Source of the DNA: Duganella lactea
GTDB taxonomy: Bacteria > Pseudomonadota > Gammaproteobacteria > Burkholderiales > Burkholderiaceae_D
DNA length: 64,000 nt
Direction: 5' to 3'
Assembly (NCBI RefSeq): GCF_009857505.1
Contig: NZ_WWCP01000019.1
Coordinates: 1 to 64,000, forward strand
A program made the position numbers and the translations under genes. Numbering within the stretch: the first letter of the stretch is position 1; each line of letters starts with the position of its first letter. Shown here piece by piece: positions 44,963 through 52,297 of this stretch. Below the pieces are notes generated by a model. The model saw nothing but the letters and a program-made list of their open reading frames with translations. It searched no databases and was not told the DNA's origin.

Positions 44963-46039
44963 ATGACCTCTGCCCTGCCTAAACGCGCCGCCACGATCCG
45001 CGATGTCGCCGCGCTTGCCGGTGTGTCGATCAAGACCGTCTCGCGCGTGCTCAACAGCGAAGCCGGCGTGGTGGCGGAAACGCAGGCGCTGGTGCGCGCC
45101 GCGGTGGCCCAACTCAATTACACGCCCAACCTGTCGGCGCGCAATCTGGCCAGCGTGGTCGAGGCCACCATCGGCCTGGCGTACAGCCACATGCGGCTGG
45201 ACGACGATGACGATCGCGGCGGCTATCAATACTCGCTGATCCTGCAGATCGGCGCGCTGGAAGCCTGCCAGCAAAACGGCTTCGGCCTGATCCCCATGCC
45301 GTGCGACGTGCGCGCGGCGGACAAAATCGAGCAATTGGTGGCGCAGGTCAGGGAACGGCGCATCGGCGGCCTGGTCATCGCCGCTCCGCTGGGCAACACG
45401 CCGGGCCTGCTGGACGCCCTGAACAAATATGGCATTCCCTACGTCTGCATCAACCCCAACGACCTGGGTCCGTTGACGCCGCATGTCGCCATCGACGAAC
45501 TGGCGGCCGCGCGCGAGATGACGGAGCACCTGATCGGCTTCGGCCACCGCAAGATCGGCTTCATCAAGGGCATCCAAGGCTCGCGCGTGTCCGAGGAACG
45601 CTACCAGGGCTATGCGGCGGCGCACGCGGCGCACGGCTTGGCGATCAATCCGCAGTGGGTGATGCAGGGTGAATTTACCTTCCGCTCCGGCATGGCGTGC
45701 GGCCACGCGCTGCTGTCGCTGGCCGCGCCACCGACCGCCATTTTCGCCAGCAACGACGATATGGCGGTCGGCGTGGTGCATGCCGCCAACGCCCTCGGCG
45801 TGCGCATTCCGGCCGAGGTCTCGGTGGCCGGCTTCGACGACACCGAACTGGCGCGCTTTTCCTGGCCGCCGCTGACCACCATCCGCCAGCCGCTGGAACG
45901 GATGGCGCATACGGCGGTGGAACAATTGATCGGACTGATCCGGCCGCAGCGCATTGCCCGCCTGGTCCATCCGGTCCATGTGGTCTATCCGTGCAAACTG
46001 ATCAGCCGCGCCTCGGTGGCTGCGCCGCTTGCCACATAA
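44963..46039 (+). CDS. LacI-family regulator of the adjacent sugar locus
   Basis: Repressor of 358 residues. HTH (residues about 10-32, ATIRDVAALAGVSIKTVSRVL), hinge (LSARNLASV) and effector-binding domain (about 65-345; GLVIAAPLGNTPG, PTAIFASNDDMAVGVVHAA, VAGFDDTELARF). It lies directly upstream of a GPH sugar symporter and a GH3 enzyme on the same strand. A near-perfect LacI-type operator with a central CG sits in the gap between this gene and the symporter, over the presumed transcription start, so local repression released by an imported sugar is likely. The start ATG is 24 bases after a TTACCTTTTTTACAG stretch. Confidence 0.9.
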   Translation: MTSALPKRAATIRDVAALAGVSIKTVSRVLNSEAGVVAETQALVRAAVAQLNYTPNLSARNLASVVEATIGLAYSHMRLDDDDDRGGYQYSLILQIGALEACQQNGFGLIPMPCDVRAADKIEQLVAQVRERRIGGLVIAAPLGNTPGLLDALNKYGIPYVCINPNDLGPLTPHVAIDELAAAREMTEHLIGFGHRKIGFIKGIQGSRVSEERYQGYAAAHAAHGLAINPQWVMQGEFTFRSGMACGHALLSLAAPPTAIFASNDDMAVGVVHAANALGVRIPAEVSVAGFDDTELARFSWPPLTTIRQPLERMAHTAVEQLIGLIRPQRIARLVHPVHVVYPCKLISRASVAAPLAT

Positions 46040-46063
46040 TTCAAAAAACTCAACAAATTCAAC

Positions 46064-46120
46064 TTGACTGGACGAATCCGGCGGTCGTAGACTGCAATGG
46101 ATGACACCGCTGTCATCCAT
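46064..46120 (+). promoter_or_regulatory. promoter with LacI-type operator for the GPH/GH3 unit
   Basis: A -35 TTGACT (46064-46069) and -10 TAGACT (46088-46093) are 18 bases apart. Immediately downstream, at 46097-46120, lies a 24-base inverted repeat with the core TGACACCGCTGTCA; only one of 12 pairs is mismatched and the centre is CG, as for LacI-family operators. It closely resembles the NagQ motif (TGACARCGYTGTCA) described in Xanthomonadales. Placement over the start site fits simple repression. Confidence 0.7.
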
Positions 46121-46179
46121 CCGCAAAGCACCTCGATGTGCGCGGATGTAAAGCAGATAACGATAAGCTGGAGACGACC

Positions 46180-46278
46180 ATGACGCACCGGAACACCGTG
46201 TACGCACGCCGCAAGGCGCGCGTGGCGCCACTCACGCTCGCCTTTTTGTGTCCTCCCCCTGCGGGTGCCCTGGCATGA
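46180..46278 (+). CDS. 32-codon leader ORF coupled to the sugar symporter
   Basis: A short frame starts with ATG at 46180, preceded by GGAG with 6 bases spacing (CTGGAGACGACC), the best ribosome site in this leader. It encodes 32 residues: a basic N-terminus (MTHRNTVYARRKARV) and a hydrophobic, Pro-rich C-terminus (PLTLAFLCPPPAGALA). Its TGA overlaps the symporter ATG (ATGA), while the symporter itself lacks a clear ribosome site. Ribosomes are therefore likely delivered by coupling. Whether the peptide itself has a function is unknown. It could be an accident of sequence, but both the ribosome site and the overlap speak for translation. Confidence 0.5.
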   Translation: MTHRNTVYARRKARVAPLTLAFLCPPPAGALA

Positions 46279-47615
46279 GCGCGATCACCGTCCGGGAAAA
46301 ATTCGCCTACGGCATGGGCGACTTCGCCAGCAGCCTGGTGTTCCAGACCGTGAGCACCTTCCTGATGTTTTTCTACACCGACGTCTACGGACTGTCGGCC
46401 GCCGTGGTTGGCACGCTGCTCTTTACGGCCCGCACGGCGGACGCCGTGTGGGACGTCTTTTTGGGCGCCATGATCGACCGCACCCGCACCCGCTGGGGCC
46501 AGTGCCGACCCTACCTGCTGTTCGGCGCGCCCCTGCTGGGGCTGTGCGCCATCGCCACCTTCACCGTGCCGGATGGCGATACCCAATTCAAACTGTGCTA
46601 CGCCTACGCCAGCTACATACTGTTGATGATGGCTTACAGCGTGGTCAACATCCCCTACGGCGCGCTGCCGGCGCTGATGACCGACGATGCGCGCGCCCGC
46701 ACCAGGCTGGCCTCGTGGCGCATGTTTTGTGCCTTCAGCTGCGCCATCGTGGTCAACACCTCGATGATCAAGCTGGTCGACTATTTTGGCGACGGCGACC
46801 AGCCGCTGGGCTACCAGAGCACCGTGATGGTGATGGCGGTGGCCGGCACGCTGCTGTTCTGGCTGTGCTTCGCCGGCACCCGCGAGCGCATCTGGCCAAT
46901 GGTGCAGCCGATGCAGGTGCGGCGCGACTTCCGTACGCTGGTCGCCGGCCGCGCGTGGTGGATGATGGCGCTGATCGGCACCTGCATGTTCACCGCCGTG
47001 GCCATCACCAACGGCTCGGCCATGTACTACTTCCGCTACGTGGTTGGCGACACCGCGCGCGCCGCGCCCTATTTTCTGTGCGTCGGCCTCGGCAACCTGA
47101 CCGGCATCCTGATTTCGTCGCACCTCACGCGCCGCTTTTGCAAGCGCAAGGTGATGCTGCTGGCTAGCCTGGGCGCGGCGGTGCTCTATGCCAGCTTCTA
47201 TTTCGTCGATCCATCCCATCCGTGGGCGCTGAACCTGCTCGGCTACGCCATCACCGTTATCAGCGGCATCAGCCTGCCGATCGTGTTCTCGATGGTGGCC
47301 GATACCGCCGACGACGCCGAACTGCGCTCCGGGCGTCGCATGGTGGGCCTGACCGCCAGCACCATCGGCTTCGCCATCAAGCTGGGCCTGGGACTGGGCG
47401 GCGCCGTCACAGGCATCATCCTGACCTTGGTCGGCTACCACGCCAACGCCGTGCAAAGCCCGCAAACCATCGAGGGCCTGAAGCTGATCATGAGCGCGGT
47501 GCCGGCCATCGGCAAACTGGTGGTGTGTGCCATCGTGGCGTTCTACCCGCTGGGCCAGAAAAAGCTCGACGAAATCCAGCCGCTGCTGCGCCAGGCGCGC
47601 GCCGCCGGCGCCTGA
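46275..47615 (+). CDS. GPH-family sugar/cation symporter (MFS)
   Basis: Inner-membrane transporter of 446 residues with 12 predicted helices, of the glycoside-pentoside-hexuronide family (MelB/XynB/YicJ type). Signatures: KFAYGMGDFASSLVFQT in helix 1, DAVWDVFLGAMIDRTRTRWGQ in the loop 2-3 (family motif with Asp and Arg residues), NIPYGALPALMTDDARART and SMVADTADDAELRSGRR. The ATG at 46275 overlaps the stop of a 32-codon leader ORF; the in-frame start nine codons earlier lacks support. A cytosolic GH3 enzyme follows 30 bases later, so the imported substrate is probably an oligosaccharide or glycoside cleaved inside the cell. The regulator is the upstream LacI protein. Confidence 0.9.
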   Translation: MSAITVREKFAYGMGDFASSLVFQTVSTFLMFFYTDVYGLSAAVVGTLLFTARTADAVWDVFLGAMIDRTRTRWGQCRPYLLFGAPLLGLCAIATFTVPDGDTQFKLCYAYASYILLMMAYSVVNIPYGALPALMTDDARARTRLASWRMFCAFSCAIVVNTSMIKLVDYFGDGDQPLGYQSTVMVMAVAGTLLFWLCFAGTRERIWPMVQPMQVRRDFRTLVAGRAWWMMALIGTCMFTAVAITNGSAMYYFRYVVGDTARAAPYFLCVGLGNLTGILISSHLTRRFCKRKVMLLASLGAAVLYASFYFVDPSHPWALNLLGYAITVISGISLPIVFSMVADTADDAELRSGRRMVGLTASTIGFAIKLGLGLGGAVTGIILTLVGYHANAVQSPQTIEGLKLIMSAVPAIGKLVVCAIVAFYPLGQKKLDEIQPLLRQARAAGA

Positions 47616-47645
47616 CCACCTGTATTCACATTGACGCGCAACACT

Positions 47646-49334
47646 ATGACCGAACCTCTCTCGCTTTCCCCCTTCAACCTCGCGCCGGACGATATCGCAT
47701 GGGTACGCGCCACGCTGGCGCGCCTGAGCTCCACGCAGAAAATCGGACAACTGTTCAACTTCGCTACCTTCGGCAACGACCAGCAGCCGATCCGCGCGTT
47801 GAACCGCCTGCAACCGGGCGGCATGCACCGCTTCATGGGACCGGATCTGGCCGACGGTTGGCGCGCCACCCGGCTGGCGCTGGAGGAAAACGAGGTGCCG
47901 CTGCTGATCAGCGGTGACATCGAGGGCGGCAACACCAGCTTCCCATTCATCACGCCGCTGCCCAACCAGATGGGCGTGGCCGCCTGCGCCGACCTGGACC
48001 TGACCAGCCGGCTGGCGGCGGTGGTGGCGGCCGAGTGCCGCGCGCTCGGCTTCAACTGGTCGTACACGCCGGTGGTCGATCTGAATCACGCCTTTCGCAG
48101 CGCGGTGGTCGGCACCCGCTCGTTCGGCTCGGACGTGACGACCGTGCGCGAGCAGTCGCTGGCCTACATCCGCGAACTGCAGCGCCATGGCGTGGCCGCC
48201 ACCGCCAAGCACTGGCCCGGCGAAGGCTACGACGACCGCGACCAGCATCTCGCCACCACCATCAATCCGCTCTCGATGGCGCAGTGGGAGGCGAGCTTCG
48301 GCGCCATCTACCGCGCCGTGATCGACGCCGGCGTGATGAGCGTGATGTCGGCCCACATCGCCCTGCCGGCCTGGATACGCCACAAGCGCGGCCACAGCGC
48401 GCCGCAACGCGAAGACTTCCAGCCCGCGTCCACCTCCGCGCTGCTGACGCGGGAACTGCTGCGCGACGAACTCGGTTTCAATGGCCTCGTGGTTTCAGAC
48501 GCCACCACGATGGCCGGCATCGTTTCGTGGGCCGAACGCAAGGAGCTGGTGCCCAGCGTGATCGAAAACGGCTGCGACATGTTCCTGTTCAGCCGCACGC
48601 CGGAACAGGACGTGCAGTTCATGCTCGATGGCTTGCGCAGCGGTGCGCTGTCGGAGCAACGGCTGGAGCAGGCGGTCACGCGCGTGCTGGCGCTGAAGGC
48701 GGCGCTCGGCCTGCACCGCAAGTCACTGGACGAACGCCTGCCACCGCTGGCGGAAACCGAGCGCTGCCTGCGCGCCCCCACCCACCAGGCGCTGGCGCGG
48801 CAGATGGCGGCGCAAAGCATCACGCTGGTCAAGGATACCGAGCAGCTGCTGCCGCTGCGGCCGGAGCGGCACCGCCGCGTGGTGCTGGTGCGTCAGCCGT
48901 TCAAGGCCTTCTTCCCTGGCTCGCCGGAACCGTCGGTCGAGCCGCTGCTGGCGTCGCTGCGCGCCGAAGGTTTCGAGCTGCGTGAATTCGATACCTCGCA
49001 GCCGCCAAGCCGCGACAACGCCGACCTGATGCTCTACCTGGTCGGCAATGAAGCCACGCCCACCGCCTCGCACATTTATCTCGACTGGTACGCGCTGCAC
49101 GGCGACATCCGCGGCGCCATGACGCGCTACTGGCGCGACCTGCCGTGCCTGATGATTTCCTTCGGCCAGCCCTACTTCCTGTACGACGCGCCGGGCGTGC
49201 CGGCCTACATCAACACCTACAGCTGCGTTGAACCGGTGCAGGAAGCGCTGCTGCACAAACTGTTGGGGCGGGAGGCATTTACCGGCGTGTCGCCAGTGGA
49301 CGCCTTCTGCGGCCAGGAGGCGGCCCGCTTTTAG
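47646..49334 (+). CDS. cytosolic GH3 glycoside hydrolase, NagZ-like
   Basis: GH3 enzyme of 562 residues with no signal peptide, so it works in the cytosol. The ATG at 47646 was chosen over a TTG five codons upstream. The TIM barrel (about 20-350) contains LISGDIEGGN, FNWSYTPVVDLN, and TAKHWPGEGYDDRDQH, in which DQH lies where NagZ enzymes have their DSH acid/base dyad; the nucleophile is the Asp in GLVVSDATTM (about residue 286). The C-terminal GH3 alpha/beta domain (about 385-555) is divergent. The KHFPGHG histidine of NagZ is Glu here. Together with the NagQ-like operator this favours an amino-sugar or related substrate, but a beta-glucosidase is not excluded. Confidence 0.82.
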   Translation: MTEPLSLSPFNLAPDDIAWVRATLARLSSTQKIGQLFNFATFGNDQQPIRALNRLQPGGMHRFMGPDLADGWRATRLALEENEVPLLISGDIEGGNTSFPFITPLPNQMGVAACADLDLTSRLAAVVAAECRALGFNWSYTPVVDLNHAFRSAVVGTRSFGSDVTTVREQSLAYIRELQRHGVAATAKHWPGEGYDDRDQHLATTINPLSMAQWEASFGAIYRAVIDAGVMSVMSAHIALPAWIRHKRGHSAPQREDFQPASTSALLTRELLRDELGFNGLVVSDATTMAGIVSWAERKELVPSVIENGCDMFLFSRTPEQDVQFMLDGLRSGALSEQRLEQAVTRVLALKAALGLHRKSLDERLPPLAETERCLRAPTHQALARQMAAQSITLVKDTEQLLPLRPERHRRVVLVRQPFKAFFPGSPEPSVEPLLASLRAEGFELREFDTSQPPSRDNADLMLYLVGNEATPTASHIYLDWYALHGDIRGAMTRYWRDLPCLMISFGQPYFLYDAPGVPAYINTYSCVEPVQEALLHKLLGREAFTGVSPVDAFCGQEAARF

Positions 49335-49432
49335 CCGGCCGCGGGAACCGAGTACCCCCCACGCGCACGGACCGGCGGCCGATGCGCGTGTAAAACATAT
49401 CGATAACCGCCTGCTGCTAAGACGAGGATCAC

Positions 49433-49801
49433 ATGGACACGATCAATACGATGGAGATGTTTGAATTACCCAAATCGGCCAGTCAACGGCGCGTCGGCAA
49501 ATTGCGCGCCCTGCTGGACGGCCTGGCGCGCAACGAAATGGATCTGGAAGCGATCGCGCTGCTGCTTGGTTGCTCGGCGTCGAGCGCCCGCAACTACACG
49601 CTGGAATTACTGGACGCCGAGTTGATCACCTTCACCCGAGGCGGACCGGTGCGTGGCCGGGTGGCCAGCGCCATCTATCGCCTCAAGCGCCCTGAGTCGC
49701 GGCAGTCGGACGACCACGACCTGCCGGCCAAGCCCCCGACGGCGCCGCGCGATCCGCTGGTGATGGCGCTCTTTGGCGGCAACTCGCAAGCGGCCGGATA
49801 G
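49433..49801 (+). CDS. small HTH-like protein
   Basis: A 122-residue protein with a predicted winged-helix-like N-terminal region (about 20-85; DLEAIALLLGCSASSARNYTLELLDAELI) and a disordered, Pro-rich C-terminus. The pattern suggests a small DNA-binding protein that chooses between states at a single helix-turn-helix, of a type often seen in Burkholderiales; I do not recognise a named family. It follows the GH3 gene by 98 bases on the same strand and ends in front of a stem-loop. Its start ATG has a GAGGA ribosome site. Role in the sugar locus is possible but not shown. Confidence 0.7.
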   Translation: MDTINTMEMFELPKSASQRRVGKLRALLDGLARNEMDLEAIALLLGCSASSARNYTLELLDAELITFTRGGPVRGRVASAIYRLKRPESRQSDDHDLPAKPPTAPRDPLVMALFGGNSQAAG

Positions 49802-49809
49802 CGCCGCCG

Positions 49810-49840
49810 ACAACGCTGACTCCGGTCGAGCCAGCGTTGT
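49810..49840 (+). terminator. stem-loop between convergent genes
   Basis: ACAACGCTG (49810-49818) pairs perfectly with CAGCGTTGT (49832-49840) around a 13-base loop and is followed by TATTTGT on the plus strand. It lies 8 bases after the HTH gene and touches the stop of the convergent hydrolase gene, fitting a terminator for the plus-strand unit. Confidence 0.55.
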
Positions 49841-50718
49841 TATTTGTCCTTCAGGACCTGCGTCAAAAATGCGGCGACGGGTTCCGCCCAAACCTGCGGA
49901 TCAGCTTTGGCAAACGTGGCATGGCCATTGTCGCCAAACGCCGGCAGTGGGACGAACGTGACGGGTGCGCGGGACGCGTCCGCAAACGCGCCAAACATGC
50001 GCCGCGCGAGATCTTTCCGGAAATAGTGATCGTTATCGGCGTACAGCCACAACTGCGGCAGCGAGTTCGCCGCGCCCAACTCGCGCTCGGCCGCGATCAG
50101 CTTGTCCTCGCCGGCGCAGATACGTTCCTTGCCATTGCTGCCACGACCGCCAGCGAAACTGATGATGCCGCGAACGCCTGAAGGCGGTGTCCCGCCGAGC
50201 GTGATCGCCCCGAAACCACCGGCGGATTGACCGATGACGACGATCCGTTCGGGATCGGCGCCGGGCAAGTGGCTGGCGGCGGTGACGATGGCCGACTCGA
50301 TGGCCGCGGTGCGCCGTCCGGCCGCGACGAAATCCTCATTGCCGCAACGGCCGGACGCCTCCAGATAAGCGCCGCTTGAGCTGCCAAACCCCGGTCGCAA
50401 CGCCACCACGACCATGTAACCATGGCCGGCAAACCACTTGGCCGCGCGCGCGAAACTCAGGCGCGCTTGCGGCAGTTTGCGCCTGTCCGTCGGCGTACCG
50501 TGATTGACGACAATCAGCGGAAATGGACCGTGGCCGGGGCCATCGGGCCGATACACCCTGGCGGCGAGGTCATATTGCTTGCCGCTCAGCGAGATCATCA
50601 GCCGGGTGTCGGCGGCAGTGACGCTCTGCGACCAGGCGGTTTGAGACACCAGCGCGAACACCACGCACGCTAACGCCCGGAATGTTGTCAACACGCGCTC
50701 TCTCCGTTCCATGCTCAT
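49840..50718 (-). CDS. exported alpha/beta hydrolase (dienelactone-hydrolase-like)
   Basis: Exported hydrolase of 292 residues. The ATG at 50718 gives a signal peptide (RRERVLTTFRALACVVFALV, cleavage after WSQ); the GTG 11 codons upstream adds nothing. Alpha/beta-hydrolase motifs: IVVNHGTP (oxyanion region, about residue 68), nucleophile serine in VIGQSAGGFGA (about 163), Asp in YADNDHYF and His in GDNGHATF (about 262) complete the triad. Esters of plant phenolics or carbohydrates are plausible substrates. It lies 63 bases downstream of the DUF1593 gene on the same strand and may be the last gene of the glucan operon. Exact specificity unknown. Confidence 0.82.
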   Translation of the reverse strand: MSMERRERVLTTFRALACVVFALVSQTAWSQSVTAADTRLMISLSGKQYDLAARVYRPDGPGHGPFPLIVVNHGTPTDRRKLPQARLSFARAAKWFAGHGYMVVVALRPGFGSSSGAYLEASGRCGNEDFVAAGRRTAAIESAIVTAASHLPGADPERIVVIGQSAGGFGAITLGGTPPSGVRGIISFAGGRGSNGKERICAGEDKLIAAERELGAANSLPQLWLYADNDHYFRKDLARRMFGAFADASRAPVTFVPLPAFGDNGHATFAKADPQVWAEPVAAFLTQVLKDK

Positions 50719-50781
50719 CGCCGCCGATGATCGCAAGCACGATTTTATCACCGGCGCGGAGCGTCAATTGTTACGGATCAG

Positions 50782-52272
50782 TTATGGCGCCGGCGTCACC
50801 CGCACCACCACACGCCGGTAGCTGGTCAGCCTGGGGTGACCGTCATCGGACACCGCCAGGATGACGTGCGCCACCCCGCTGGCCGGGCACGGCACGCCAT
50901 CGAGCCAGTTCGGACGGCAGACAGCGACCGCCCGCAGCGTGGCGCGATCGCCCTCGGCCTCAAGCCGCACATCGGCTTTGCCGACCTCGCCGGGCGGCCC
51001 GCCCGCCTCGGCATAGACAAACCAGCGATAACTGAGATGATCGCCGTCCGGGTCCGAACTGCCGCGCGCATCCAGCGTGACGCTGCCGCCGACGGTCAAG
51101 GCCAGTTCCACCACGCCGCGCCCATCCTGCCCCTGCAGACGCACCAACGGCGGATGATTGGCCTGCGCAAAGGAGCGATAGGTCCAGTCCATGCGCGCCG
51201 CGAAATCGTGCTGGAACGCTTCGCGCCAGCGCCAGATGGTGGCCTGATCCGAGGTGTACTGACGACCGTCGGCGCCGGTGACGGTATCGGCCGACGTCAC
51301 CCGGGGGAAGGCATCGCCGCCTTGGGTCCAGACTGGTCGCGTTTCGCCATACGGCTGGCGCTCAACATAGCGCCCGCCCCAGCCGCCCCAGGACGTATGG
51401 CGGTAGCTTTCCAGTCCATTCGGCAGCAGGTTGAGGAACGCTGGCGTATCGCCCTCCATGATGAACAGGTAGCGCGGATAATGCCGCCCGAGCGCCCCCT
51501 TGGCGCGGATATTCACGTCCAGCCACTCATTGCTGACGGTGCGGAAGTCGGCGCCGTCGCCGTTGCGATAGTACTGGTCGCCGCTGATGCCGGTCCATGT
51601 GGCGCGGCCGTATTCGCCGCCGTCCGCCGTCGACGGCTGGACGATGTAGTGCAACGACGGAAACTCGCGCCGTATCCACGGCCCGGCATCGTCCTGATCG
51701 GAAATGGCATACACGCGCAACCTGGCCACGAACGCCGCCAGCGCGGCAGCCGGCCGGGTTGCCCGCACATGACTCAGCGCTTCGGCCAATGTATTGGCGC
51801 CGCCCCATACACTGATCCACAAGGGCCGCCGGTCGGCGCGGTCGGCCGCCGCGATCAGCCGCAGCGCGCCGCCGGACGGCTGTCGCGGGCGCACCGCCGC
51901 CATGCCGTAGCCTTGCGGACCGGTGGCGATCAGCGCGTTCAGGCTGGCCGCCTCCGGCCATCCCGTGGCATGCAACAGCAGATTGGGACGCACCTCGCCG
52001 TAGGCCTGCACCAAGGCGGCGATGGTGTCGGCATGGGTGCGCTCTTTCTGCCACGTGGACGTGGTGGCCACCAGTCCCTCGATCTCGAGCGCGTTCGCGT
52101 ACACCAGCAGGCGCACCAGCGACATCTGGTCGTCCGGCTCATTGCCGATATCGGTCAGGACCAGCACGCGTTGGCGTTCGGCAGCGGGATCGGGATCGGG
52201 CTGGGCCGTCGCCTGGGTCGCGGACAGGCCAAACAGCATCAGTGCGGCAAACGTTTTGACCAGCGTTTTCAC
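50782..52272 (-). CDS. secreted DUF1593 nucleoside-hydrolase-like protein
   Basis: Exported protein of 496 residues, signal peptide about 1-23 (cleavage after TAQ). The start is GTG at 52272: an AGGAG lies 5 bases before it, and the ATG two bases upstream is followed directly by a stop. Residues about 30-320 form the DUF1593 domain, with a nucleoside-hydrolase-like acidic motif DIGNEPDDQMS (about 40-50) and WISVWGGANTLAEAL. The C-terminal part (about 380-495) is a beta-sandwich like that of Saccharophagus Sde_0182-type proteins (LDARGSSDPDGDHLSYRW). The family appears in polysaccharide utilisation loci, but the activity is not established. It follows the Glk-RpiR gene by 25 bases. Confidence 0.82.
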   Translation of the reverse strand: MKTLVKTFAALMLFGLSATQATAQPDPDPAAERQRVLVLTDIGNEPDDQMSLVRLLVYANALEIEGLVATTSTWQKERTHADTIAALVQAYGEVRPNLLLHATGWPEAASLNALIATGPQGYGMAAVRPRQPSGGALRLIAAADRADRRPLWISVWGGANTLAEALSHVRATRPAAALAAFVARLRVYAISDQDDAGPWIRREFPSLHYIVQPSTADGGEYGRATWTGISGDQYYRNGDGADFRTVSNEWLDVNIRAKGALGRHYPRYLFIMEGDTPAFLNLLPNGLESYRHTSWGGWGGRYVERQPYGETRPVWTQGGDAFPRVTSADTVTGADGRQYTSDQATIWRWREAFQHDFAARMDWTYRSFAQANHPPLVRLQGQDGRGVVELALTVGGSVTLDARGSSDPDGDHLSYRWFVYAEAGGPPGEVGKADVRLEAEGDRATLRAVAVCRPNWLDGVPCPASGVAHVILAVSDDGHPRLTSYRRVVVRVTPAP

Positions 52273-52297
52273 ATCGGCTCCTGTTCCGTATTCGGCG

